From Rubrivirga litoralis (lineage in GTDB: Bacteria; Bacteroidota; Rhodothermia; Rhodothermales; Rubricoccaceae): 64,000 bases of DNA. Below are positions 50,855 to 58,261 of the stretch, piece by piece. A model generated the notes under the pieces. The model worked only from the letters and a program-made list of their open reading frames with translations, ran no database searches and had not been told where the DNA came from. The translations under genes were made by a program, and so were the position numbers. The DNA lies in assembly GCF_031846415.1 (NCBI RefSeq), contig NZ_JAVRHT010000002.1, positions 1 through 64,000 on the forward strand. The letters run 5' to 3'. Each line of letters starts with the position of its first letter. The stretch's first letter is position 1.

Positions 50855-53800
50855 ATGCCGTTTTCGCTTTCCACTGGGCGCCCGCTGGCGCTCGCCCTCG
50901 CCGCCCTGGTCGTCGCCGCCCCGCCCGTGGCGGCTCAGAACACGGACCCCGTGCGGCTCGCGCCGGCCGGTGTGCCGGGCGTGAACGCCGTCGCGCCGAC
51001 GCCGGCCGCCGAGCGGGAGCGGGCCGCGGCCGTGCGCGCCGATCTCGCGCGGCGCTCGGCGGTCGCCGAAGTCCCCTTCCGGTCCGTCGGGCCGACGGTC
51101 ATGAGCGGGCGCGTGACCGACGTCGAGGGCAAGCCGGGCGACCCCAGCGACTTCTACGTGGCCTACGCGTCCGGCGGCCTGTGGCGGACGCAGAACGCGG
51201 GCGGCTCGTTCGAGCCGCTCTTCGACGACATGCCCCAGATCACGATCGGCGACATCGCCGTCGACTGGCGCGACCCCGAGGGCGACGGGCCGACTGTCTG
51301 GGTGGGCACCGGCGAGTCGAACTCGTCACGGTCGTCGTACGCCGGGAGCGGCCTCTACAAGTCGACCGACGGCGGCCGGACGTGGGCGCACCTCGGGCTC
51401 GACGAGACCCACCACGTCGGCCGCGTCGTCGTCCACCCCGCCGACCCCGACGTGGCGCTCGTGGCCGCGGTCGGCCACCTGTACTCGCCGAACCCCGAGC
51501 GCGGCCTCTACCGGACCGAGGACGGCGGGACGACGTGGACCCACGTCCTGGCCCTCGACGACGACACGGGCGCCATCGACATTGTCCTCGACCCAACCAA
51601 TCCCGACCGCGTCTACGCGGCGACGTGGACGCGCGCGCGCCGGGCGTGGGACTTTCGCGAGGGCGGGGCGGGGTCCGGCCTCTGGGGCTCGACCGACGGC
51701 GGCCAGACGTGGGCGCGCCTGAACGTCGAGGGCTCCGGCTTCCCGACCGGCGCCGACGTTGGGCGGATCGGCCTGGACGCGCACCCGAGCGGGGCGCTCT
51801 TCGCCGTCGTCGACAACCAGGCGCGGCGGCCCGAGGAGGAGCCGGACGAGGACGCGCCGGCCGTCACGCGCGACCTCCTCCGCGCCATCTCGACCGAGGA
51901 CTTTCTCGCGCTCGCCGAGGACGACCTCAACGCGTTCCTCGACGCCAACAACGTCCCCTACAGCTACACCGCCGAGTCCATCCTGGAGATGGTGCGGGCG
52001 GGGCGGATCGAGCCGGCCGACCTCGTGGGGTTCCTCGAAGACGCCAACGCCCAGTTGTTCGACACGCCCGTCGTCGGCGCCGAGGTCTACCGCTCCGACG
52101 ACCACGGCCGGACGTGGACGCGGACGCACGAGGGCTTCCTCGACGACCTGTTCTACAGCTACGGCTACTACTTCGGCGTCCTCCGCGTGGCGCCCGACGA
52201 CCCCGACCGGCTCTACGTCCTGGGCGTCCCGCTCGTGGCTTCGTCCGATGGCGGGGCCACGTGGGCGCGCGCCGACGCGCCGCAGGTCCACGTCGATCAC
52301 CACGCGCTGTGGTTCGACCGGACGCGGCCGGGCTACATGATCTCGGGGAACGACGGCGGCCTCAACGTGAGCTACGACCGCGGCGCCACGTGGTCGAAGC
52401 TGAACGCGCCGGCCGTGGGCCAGTTCTACGCCGTCCAGGTCGACGACGCCGAGCCGTACAACGTCTACGGCGGGCTCCAAGACAACGGCGTCTGGGTCGG
52501 CCCGAGCACCTACGAGGCGTCGCGCGGGTGGCTCGCCGAGGGCGAGTACCCCTACCACCGGATCATGGGCGGCGACGGCATGCAGATCCAGGTCGACGAC
52601 CGCGACGGGACCGTCTACACGGGCTTCCAGTTCGGGAACTACTTCCGCACGGACCGGAGCGGGGAGGGGGAGGCCGAGCGCGTCGTGCCGCAGCACGAGC
52701 TGGGCGAGCGGCCGCTCCGGTTCAACTGGCAGGCGCCGATCTGGCTCAGCCGCCACGTCCCGGACGTCCTCTACTTCGGGTCGAACAAGGTCCACCGCTC
52801 GCTCGACCGCGGCGACACGTGGGAGGCGCTCTCGGACGACCTCACGGGCGGCGGCACGCCGGGCGATGTCCCGTTCGGGACGCTGTCCTCGCTCCACGAG
52901 TCGCCGCTCGAGTTCGGGCTCCTGGCCGCCGGCACCGACGACGGCCACGTCTGGGTGAGCGAGGACGGCGGGCGGACGTGGCAGGACCGCTCGGCCGGGC
53001 TCTCGCCCGACCTCTGGGTAAGCCGTGTCGAGCTCTCGGGCCACGACCGCGGCCGCCTGCTCGTCGCCCTCAACGGCTACCGCTGGGACCACTTCGAGAG
53101 CTACGTCTACGCCTCCGACGACCTCGGGCGGACGTGGCAGCGTGTCGGGCTCGACCTCCCCGCCGAGCCGGTCAACGTGGCCACGGAGGACCCGAGGAAC
53201 CCGGACGTCGTCTATGTGGGCACCGACGGCGGGCTCTACCTCTCGCTCGACCGAGGCGCCTCGTTCCAGGCCTTCCACGGCCAGCGCGCCCGCCCCGCCC
53301 CCGGCGACGGTGACCGCGGCCCGTTCATGGGACCGGACTCCGGCGCCGATTCGCCTGCCCTCCCGTACGCGCCGGTCCACGACCTGGTGGTCCAGGAGCG
53401 CGAGGCCGACCTCGTCGTCGGCACGCACGGGCGGTCGATCTGGATCGTCGACGTGGGCCTCGTCCAGCAGATGACGCCGGCGGTGCAATCCTCTGCGCTG
53501 CACGTGTTTGCGCCCGATACGCTCACGCACAACGAGAGCTGGGGCTCGCGCGGCTACACCTGGTCCGACCCGCGCGAGCCGTCGGTCCAGATCGGCTACA
53601 CCACGACGGTGACGGGCACCGCCCGCGTCCGCGTTCTCGACGCCGAGGGCGGGGTGGTGCGCCAGATGGACGACGCGGCCGAGCCCGGGATCAACCTGCT
53701 CGCCTACGACCTCCGCGCCGACCGCGCGCTCGGCGACGACCACGAGCCGGGAGAGGACACGGGCGCGTTCACCCTCATCCCCGGTGAGTACGTCGTCGAG

Positions 53801-53890
53801 GTGACGCTGGCGGGGCGGACCGAGACCGCCCCGCTCGTGGTGGAGGCCGGGCCGGAGCCGCGGAGCCGGGCGCGCAAAAAGGCCCCGTGA
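50855..53890 (+). CDS. secreted BNR/sortilin (VPS10)-type beta-propeller protein
   Basis: 1011 residues with a signal peptide (ending PPVAAQ). The body is a series of BNR/Asp-box repeats, S-x-D-x-G-x-T-W: LYKSTDGGRTWAHL, LYRTEDGGTTWTHV, LWGSTDGGQTWARL, VYRSDDHGRTWTRT, VWVSEDGGRTWQDR, YASDDLGRTWQRV, enough for a two-propeller fold like sortilin or xyloglucanase-type glycosyl hydrolases. A helical insert near residues 330-400 and a C-terminal FlgD/Ig-like domain (about 880-990) follow. Such proteins are annotated as glycosyl hydrolases in Bacteroidota, but catalytic residues are not evident. There is no T9SS tail; the end is a short basic RSRARKKAP. Confidence 0.88.
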   Translation: MPFSLSTGRPLALALAALVVAAPPVAAQNTDPVRLAPAGVPGVNAVAPTPAAERERAAAVRADLARRSAVAEVPFRSVGPTVMSGRVTDVEGKPGDPSDFYVAYASGGLWRTQNAGGSFEPLFDDMPQITIGDIAVDWRDPEGDGPTVWVGTGESNSSRSSYAGSGLYKSTDGGRTWAHLGLDETHHVGRVVVHPADPDVALVAAVGHLYSPNPERGLYRTEDGGTTWTHVLALDDDTGAIDIVLDPTNPDRVYAATWTRARRAWDFREGGAGSGLWGSTDGGQTWARLNVEGSGFPTGADVGRIGLDAHPSGALFAVVDNQARRPEEEPDEDAPAVTRDLLRAISTEDFLALAEDDLNAFLDANNVPYSYTAESILEMVRAGRIEPADLVGFLEDANAQLFDTPVVGAEVYRSDDHGRTWTRTHEGFLDDLFYSYGYYFGVLRVAPDDPDRLYVLGVPLVASSDGGATWARADAPQVHVDHHALWFDRTRPGYMISGNDGGLNVSYDRGATWSKLNAPAVGQFYAVQVDDAEPYNVYGGLQDNGVWVGPSTYEASRGWLAEGEYPYHRIMGGDGMQIQVDDRDGTVYTGFQFGNYFRTDRSGEGEAERVVPQHELGERPLRFNWQAPIWLSRHVPDVLYFGSNKVHRSLDRGDTWEALSDDLTGGGTPGDVPFGTLSSLHESPLEFGLLAAGTDDGHVWVSEDGGRTWQDRSAGLSPDLWVSRVELSGHDRGRLLVALNGYRWDHFESYVYASDDLGRTWQRVGLDLPAEPVNVATEDPRNPDVVYVGTDGGLYLSLDRGASFQAFHGQRARPAPGDGDRGPFMGPDSGADSPALPYAPVHDLVVQEREADLVVGTHGRSIWIVDVGLVQQMTPAVQSSALHVFAPDTLTHNESWGSRGYTWSDPREPSVQIGYTTTVTGTARVRVLDAEGGVVRQMDDAAEPGINLLAYDLRADRALGDDHEPGEDTGAFTLIPGEYVVEVTLAGRTETAPLVVEAGPEPRSRARKKAP

Positions 53891-54846
53891 CCGACCGCCC
53901 CGCCCCGGAGGGCGGCCGAGAGGAGAGGGGAAAGGCGGCACCGCCGTCTCCGCCCCGCCCCGCCCTCTGGCTCGGCGACCGCCGCGGCGCCGCCGTCGAC
54001 TGGACGACGCAGCAGTGGGTCAAGGCGACGGGGCGCCGCGTGGACCTGGCCGAGACGCCGTGGCTGGACGGGCCAACGGGCGAGCCCTCGGGGATCGGCG
54101 AGGAGTTTTTCGAGGCGTGGGCGGCCGCGAACGGCCTAAGCGTCGAGGAGGGCCTGGGCGCCGAGGCGGGCGGGGCGGCGCGCAGGCTGCTCCCGTCCCT
54201 GGACGCGCTCTCCGGCCCCGGCTTCGACGCGGGCGCCGTCGACGCGTCGGTCCGCGACTTCTACGGGCGGACGTCGGCGTACGAGGTCGAGGCGTGGGCC
54301 GAGTGGAGCGGCTTGTTCCGGCCGTTCGGCGGCCTCGTCGCCACGCTGTTCAGCCGGCGGCTCGACCAGCTCAACCTCCCCCTCGGCGCGCTCGACACGA
54401 GCCGGGGGACCACCTCGCGCGTGCTCCACCTGGTCCGCCCGGGGGGCGGGGTGGCGATGGCGGCGTGGGTGCGGACGCTCCGCGCGACGGGCCGCTCGCT
54501 CTATGTCGGGGCGTACTCGGCGGCGCGCGTGCCCGGCCACCCCGCCCCGTGCGTCCGCGTGGTGTTCCCGCTCCCGAACGGGGCGTGTACCGTGCTCCTG
54601 CGGCCCGAGGTGGGCGAGGGCGGCGCGCTCCGGCTCGTCTCCAGCGGGGCGGCGTGGGGCGACCCCGGCCTCTACCTCACCGTCCACGACGGCGACCGCG
54701 TGTGGGGCCGGGCCGTCCGCTCGCTCCGCGAGACGGTCCGGGTGTACCCCGCCCGCGACGGGGTCCGCACGGACCACACGCTGCGGCTGGGCGGGCGCGT
54801 GTTCCTCCGCCTCCACTACCGCCTGGCCGCCCCGCCCGCGGCGTAG
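53887..54846 (+). CDS. hypothetical protein, 319 aa, coupled to BNR protein
   Basis: The GTG start overlaps the preceding stop (GTGA), so translation is coupled. After about 25 low-complexity residues the protein looks globular: TQQWVKATGRRVDLAETPWLDGP read in two parts, FFEAWAAANGLSV, then AVDASVRDFYGRTSAYEVEAWAEWSGLFRPFG. The FYxRTxxYxxExWxxW pattern resembles uncharacterised proteins I have seen in other bacteria. The C-terminal half is beta-rich. No signal peptide or membrane span. Coupling suggests it works with or after the exported BNR protein, but the role is unknown. Confidence 0.75.
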   Translation: MTDRPAPEGGREERGKAAPPSPPRPALWLGDRRGAAVDWTTQQWVKATGRRVDLAETPWLDGPTGEPSGIGEEFFEAWAAANGLSVEEGLGAEAGGAARRLLPSLDALSGPGFDAGAVDASVRDFYGRTSAYEVEAWAEWSGLFRPFGGLVATLFSRRLDQLNLPLGALDTSRGTTSRVLHLVRPGGGVAMAAWVRTLRATGRSLYVGAYSAARVPGHPAPCVRVVFPLPNGACTVLLRPEVGEGGALRLVSSGAAWGDPGLYLTVHDGDRVWGRAVRSLRETVRVYPARDGVRTDHTLRLGGRVFLRLHYRLAAPPAA

Positions 54847-54857
54847 GGCGGGGCGGG

Positions 54858-55388
54858 TCAGCGGCCGGCGCGGACGCGCTCGAACGCCTCGACAAACCGC
54901 TCGGCGTCGGCGGGGTCGAAGGCGGGCGGCCCGCCGTCGTCGCCGGTGTGGAACGTCCCGCTCCCCTCGCCGTCGAGGGACTCGATGTCGAGGCGGCCGT
55001 CGCCGTCGTGGACCACGCGGACCTCGTCGACCGGGAGCTGCACGGCCCGGTCGAGCACGCCGCCGACGGCGTCGGTGAGGGTCTCGGCGATGAACCCGCC
55101 CACCCCGCTCCGTTCGGTCTCCAGCTCGGCCGCGAGGTCCTTTTCGATCTCGGCGCGCTGCGCGTCGGAAAGGTGGAAAAAGACGACGCGGTCGGTGAGC
55201 CCGAGGGTCAGGACCCCGTCCGTGCTCGTGATCACGAGCTGCTCCGTGCCCGGGGGCGGGGCGTCGGTAAAGGCGGCGTCGGCCGGGGGCGGGGCGGCGT
55301 CGGCGCTCGGGTCGGGCGTGACGTCGGACGGCTCCGGCGCGCAGGCGGCGGCGAGGAGCGCGAGGGCAGAGAGCAGGGCGAGGCGCAT
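54858..55388 (-). CDS. lipoprotein of unknown function
   Basis: 176 residues: MRLALLSALALLAAAC with the lipobox AAAC (Cys near residue 16), an Asp/Pro/Ala linker to about residue 48, then a compact domain (LVITSTDGVLTLGLTDRVVFFHLSD, split by a turn) and a helical end with FDPADAERFVEAFERV. No family recognised. Its upstream gap contains a promoter-terminator pair reading toward it, so it may be controlled by attenuation. Confidence 0.75.
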   Translation of the reverse strand: MRLALLSALALLAAACAPEPSDVTPDPSADAAPPPADAAFTDAPPPGTEQLVITSTDGVLTLGLTDRVVFFHLSDAQRAEIEKDLAAELETERSGVGGFIAETLTDAVGGVLDRAVQLPVDEVRVVHDGDGRLDIESLDGEGSGTFHTGDDGGPPAFDPADAERFVEAFERVRAGR

Positions 55389-55544
55389 GGCGGGGCGGCC
55401 GCGAGGGCGAGGCGGTGGCGTGCGGGCTCTGACGGGCGGGGCGGTCCGGGGTTACGCCTCCCCGCCCCGGTGGCGCGTGGGCGAGGCCGGGCGCTCGCTC
55501 GCCGCCCCGCCCGTGCGGGTGCGAGAGCGTCACCGGTCGGGACC

Positions 55545-55580
55545 AAAAAACGCCCCGACCGGCATACGCCAGTCGGGGCG
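55545..55580 (-). terminator. intrinsic terminator (leftward)
   Basis: Read on the minus strand: CGCCCCGACTGGC, a 6-nt loop, GCCGGTCGGGGCG (nine pairs, one mismatch, two pairs), then TTTTTT. It points left, although no protein gene lies just upstream on that strand. Confidence 0.88.
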
Positions 55581-55643
55581 GAGCGGGCGGGTCGTGCCGG
55601 TTGTCGTCCCCCCGGACAGATCGCCAGGCTCGACCTCGCTCGA
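55545..55643 (-). ncRNA. candidate small RNA or leader attenuator (about 99 nt)
   Basis: A good promoter (55678-55650) is followed within about 100 nt by a strong intrinsic terminator (55580-55545) and no ORF with an ATG lies between. The transcript could be a stand-alone small RNA, or the terminated leader of the lipoprotein gene that begins 157 nt further on. I recognise no known RNA family (not 4.5S, 6S, tmRNA or RNase P). Confidence 0.45.
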
Positions 55644-55649
55644 TGCCTG

Positions 55650-55678
55650 AACGTAGGGATCAGAACGCGTCCCGTCAA
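55650..55678 (-). promoter_or_regulatory. sigma-70-like promoter, TTGACG-17-TACGTT
   Basis: On the minus strand TTGACG (55678-55673) and TACGTT (55655-55650) are separated by exactly 17 nt, with a predicted start near 55643. It is the best promoter match in the window and reads into the terminator at 55545. Confidence 0.55.
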
Positions 55679-55779
55679 GGGGTCTTCGCATATTGAGTGA
55701 AGCATCAGGTGAAACCCCTGCCGCCCGTCAGCGATATTGCGGCCCCCTCCCGCTGGGCCGCCCCGCCCGCCCCGTCTCA

Positions 55780-56964
55780 ATGCTCCTCCGCTCGTTCGAG
55801 AACCGGGCGTTTATCGCGCTCGTCCTCCTCGTCACCGCCGCGCTCGTGTGGACGCTCTCGGGGTTCCTGCTCCCCGTGTTCTGGGCGACGGTCCTCGCCA
55901 TCCTGTTTACGCCGCTGTTCCAGTGGGTGCGGCGGGGGATGCGGGGGCACAACTCGCTGGCCGCGCTGACGACGCTCCTCATCGTGTTCGTGCTCGTCAT
56001 CGTCCCGCTCGTGGTGCTGGGCGGGGCGGTCACGCAGGAGGCGCTGGGCCTCTACAACCGGGTCGTGTCGGGCGACATCAACGTGACGGAGCCCCTGCAC
56101 ACGGCCGAGCAGCTGCTCCCCGAGCTGACGCAGCGGGCCGAGGAGCTGGGCGTCGACTTCGACCGGATCCGCGAGAACGCGGCGCAGGCGGCCCTCGCGG
56201 TGGGGCAGGGGCTGGCCACGCGCCTGCTCTCCGTGGGCCAGCAGACGCTCCAGTTCGTGCTGCTCCTCGCGGTCACGCTCTACGTCCTGTTCTTTTTCCT
56301 CCGCGACGGCGACCGCCTGACGAACACGCTCATCCGCGCGCTCCCGCTCGGCGACCCCCGCGAGCGCCGGCTGCTGACCAAGTTCGTCGCTGTCACGCGG
56401 GCGACGGTCAAGGGCACGTTCGTGATCTCGGCGGTCCAGGGCGCCATCGGCGGGGTCACGTTCGCGCTCCTCGGGCTGGGGTCGCCCGTGCTCTGGGGCG
56501 TCGTGATGACGGTGTTGTCGTTTATCCCCGCCATCGGCGCCACGATCGTCTGGGGGCCGGTCGCGCTCTACCTCCTCCTGACCGGACAGGTCGTCGAGGG
56601 CCTCATCCTGATCGGCGTCGGGGCCGGCATCATGGGGACGGTCGACAACGCGCTCCGGCCCATCCTCGTCGGCCGCGACGCGGGCATGCCCGACTACGTC
56701 ATCCTGCTCTCGACGCTGGGCGGGTTGGGCACGTTCGGGGTCTCGGGCCTCGTGATCGGCCCGGTCGTGGCTGGCCTCTTCCTGACCGTGTGGGAGCTGT
56801 TCACCGAGGAGTTCGCCACGGCCGACACCGATGACCCCGACGTGCCGGGCGACGACCCCGAGGAGGCCGCCGCCGCCGAGCCCGACCCGGCCGCGCTCAC
56901 GGGAGCGCCCAAGACGTCTCCCGACGACGAGGCCCCCACGTCGGACGTGGTCCTCGACCTGTAG
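55780..56964 (+). CDS. AI-2E family transporter (YdiK/PerM-like)
   Basis: 394 residues with about eight membrane helices: paired N-terminal spans (FIALVLLVTAALVWTLSGFL, FWATVLAILFTPLFQWV), an extracytoplasmic helical region (about residues 85-145), then VLLLAVTLYVLFFFLRDGDRL, the conserved VISAVQGAIGGVTFALLGL, VLSFIPAIGATIVWGPVAL and NALRPILVGRDAGMPDYVILLSTLGG, read in parts. Family members include the putative autoinducer exporter TqsA and Na+/H+ antiporters; the substrate is not predictable. The tail is acidic and disordered. Confidence 0.92.
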   Translation: MLLRSFENRAFIALVLLVTAALVWTLSGFLLPVFWATVLAILFTPLFQWVRRGMRGHNSLAALTTLLIVFVLVIVPLVVLGGAVTQEALGLYNRVVSGDINVTEPLHTAEQLLPELTQRAEELGVDFDRIRENAAQAALAVGQGLATRLLSVGQQTLQFVLLLAVTLYVLFFFLRDGDRLTNTLIRALPLGDPRERRLLTKFVAVTRATVKGTFVISAVQGAIGGVTFALLGLGSPVLWGVVMTVLSFIPAIGATIVWGPVALYLLLTGQVVEGLILIGVGAGIMGTVDNALRPILVGRDAGMPDYVILLSTLGGLGTFGVSGLVIGPVVAGLFLTVWELFTEEFATADTDDPDVPGDDPEEAAAAEPDPAALTGAPKTSPDDEAPTSDVVLDL

Positions 56965-57084
56965 CGGGCCGCCCCGCCCCAACGTCTCGGCATCTCCCGG
57001 GGGCGGGGCGGCGGCTGGGCCGGGCGATCTGCCCTTGTCGCCCGGGCGGGGCGGCGGTACCGTCGGCACCTCCCCGCCCCGCCC

Positions 57085-57501
57085 ATGCGCGCGCTCCTCG
57101 CCGGTCTCGTCCTCGTCTCGCTCGCCGCCGGGTGCGACTCAGCCTCCGACGAGACGGCGGTCGACGTCACGTTCCGCGACGAGGGCGGGGCGGTCGTCTC
57201 GACCGGCCGGCTCCGCCTGGACGAGCCGCTCAGCACGGGCGCGACGGTGTCTGGGACGTACCGGCTCAGCGACGCCAGCCTCACGCCCAACCAGAGCGGG
57301 CGGCTCCGCGCGACGTGCGAGAGGGGCGGGGTGGTCAGCGTGGGCCGGCTCCGCGTGGCCGTCGACCTCAACGCGAGCGACGCGGGCCTCACCCTGGAGG
57401 GCGCCTGCGGCGTCGACTCGCCGAGCGGGCTGGGCGGCGGCACGTGGAGCCGGATCACCGTCGCCGGCGCGGTCCCCGGCGGCCGGTTCGAGGTCGAGTA
57501 G
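57085..57501 (+). CDS. small lipoprotein, paralogue 1
   Basis: 138 residues; MRALLAGLVLVSLAAGC is a lipoprotein signal with the Cys at 17. The mature domain is all-beta in appearance (VDVTFRDEGGAVVSTGRLRL, ATVSGTYRLSDASL). It is similar in layout and in the EGGAxVxTGxLRL and VSGxxxL blocks to the next gene, so the two look like a tandem duplication. Function unknown. The ATG follows CCGCCCCGCCC. Confidence 0.78.
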   Translation: MRALLAGLVLVSLAAGCDSASDETAVDVTFRDEGGAVVSTGRLRLDEPLSTGATVSGTYRLSDASLTPNQSGRLRATCERGGVVSVGRLRVAVDLNASDAGLTLEGACGVDSPSGLGGGTWSRITVAGAVPGGRFEVE

Positions 57502-57619
57502 CGCCGCCCCGCTCGGCGCCGCCTCGTGACCGTCCGCCGACGCCCCGCGACCGCTCGCCGCCCCGCCCTTGCGGCGCGGGCGGGGCGGCCGGACGTTGGC
57601 GGCCTCGCCACCCGGCCCT

Positions 57620-58060
57620 TTGGGTCCGGCCCGCCCATGCACCCACCGTCTCCTTCTGCTCTTGCTCCTCGCCGCCCTCACCGCCTGCGACAGCGGCGCG
57701 GACGGGCCGCTCGGCGGCCGCTACGACGTCACGCTGTTCGAGGGCGGGGCGGCCGTCGCCACCGGCACGCTCCGGCTCGACGTGGAGGACCTGACCGTCT
57801 CCCCGGCGGCCGTCTCGGGGCGGTGGCAGCTGGAGCCCGCGGGCGACGGAGACGCGTCGGGCGTCTCGGGCGACGGCGTCCTGCGCGGGACGTACGACGG
57901 CGAGGCCGTCCGCCTGTCGCTCCTCGTCGGCCCGGAGGGGGCGCCCGAGCTCGACGCGGGCGTCGGGCTGGACGGGACGGTCGCGGGGGACGAGATCCGC
58001 GGAGAGTGGGGGGCCGGTTTCAGCGACGGACCCGCGGGCACGTTCGAGGCTCGGCGGTAG
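57620..58060 (+). CDS. small lipoprotein, paralogue 2 (start uncertain)
   Basis: The mature part is clear: a Leu-rich signal and lipobox (AALTAC) followed by DSGADGPLGGRYDVTLFEGG and AVATGTLRLDVEDL. No ATG or GTG lies in this frame before the signal. I use the TTG at 57620 (146 aa); another TTG is at 57569. The natural start, an ATG at 57637 right after CCCGCCC as in other genes here, is out of frame by one nucleotide, so either the gene starts at TTG or an indel has disrupted it. It encodes a beta-rich lipoprotein related to its upstream neighbour. Confidence 0.6.
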   Translation: MGPARPCTHRLLLLLLLAALTACDSGADGPLGGRYDVTLFEGGAAVATGTLRLDVEDLTVSPAAVSGRWQLEPAGDGDASGVSGDGVLRGTYDGEAVRLSLLVGPEGAPELDAGVGLDGTVAGDEIRGEWGAGFSDGPAGTFEARR

Positions 58061-58062
58061 CG

Positions 58063-58092
58063 CCGCCCCGCCCACGGCCGAGGGCGGGGCGG
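58063..58092 (+). terminator. 11-mer inverted-pair hairpin after lipoprotein
   Basis: CCGCCCCGCCC and GGGCGGGGCGG form an 11-bp stem with an 8-nt loop starting 2 nt after the stop. No U-tract. Confidence 0.5.
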
Positions 58093-58140
58093 TCGTCGGC
58101 GGCCTCATCAGACCGCCCCGCCCGAGCACGGCTCAGCAAC

Positions 58141-58176
58141 AAAAAGCGCCCCGGCGGCCGAAGCTGCCGGGGCGCT
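58141..58176 (-). terminator. intrinsic terminator of dnaK
   Basis: On the minus strand AGCGCCCCGGC, a 10-nt loop, GCCGGGGCGCT (11-bp perfect stem), then TTTTTGTTG. It lies 86 nt beyond the dnaK stop, after the 13-mer array. Confidence 0.92.
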
Positions 58177-58185
58177 CGCGTGCGC

Positions 58186-58250
58186 GGTCGGACCCGAAGG
58201 CCGGACCCCGAGGGCGGACCCAAAGGGCGGACCCAAAGGGCGGACCCAAA
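58186..58250. repeat. 13-bp tandem repeat behind dnaK (five units)
   Basis: Three perfect GGGCGGACCCAAA units (58212-58250) preceded by two degenerate units (58186-58211) and followed by GGGCGGGGCGG. The array is in the dnaK 3' untranslated region. Single copies of the reverse motif CCCTTTGGGTCCG occur at 17593, near 57616 and at 63928. Confidence 0.95.
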
Positions 58251-58261
58251 GGGCGGGGCGG

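Larger units (their letters stand above)
55389..55779. other. gap with candidate sRNA or attenuator and divergent promoter region
   Basis: 391 nt between divergent genes. It holds the minus-strand promoter/terminator pair (55545-55678). Toward the transporter a moderately AT-rich patch (55685-55735) may hold its promoter: TGAAAC, 17 nt, GATATT is the best but weak candidate. Confidence 0.55.

Noticed and set aside
55232..55780. 182-codon minus-strand ORF spanning the candidate sRNA
   Set aside because: It runs straight through a strong terminator and into the lipoprotein gene in another frame; composition is not coding-like.
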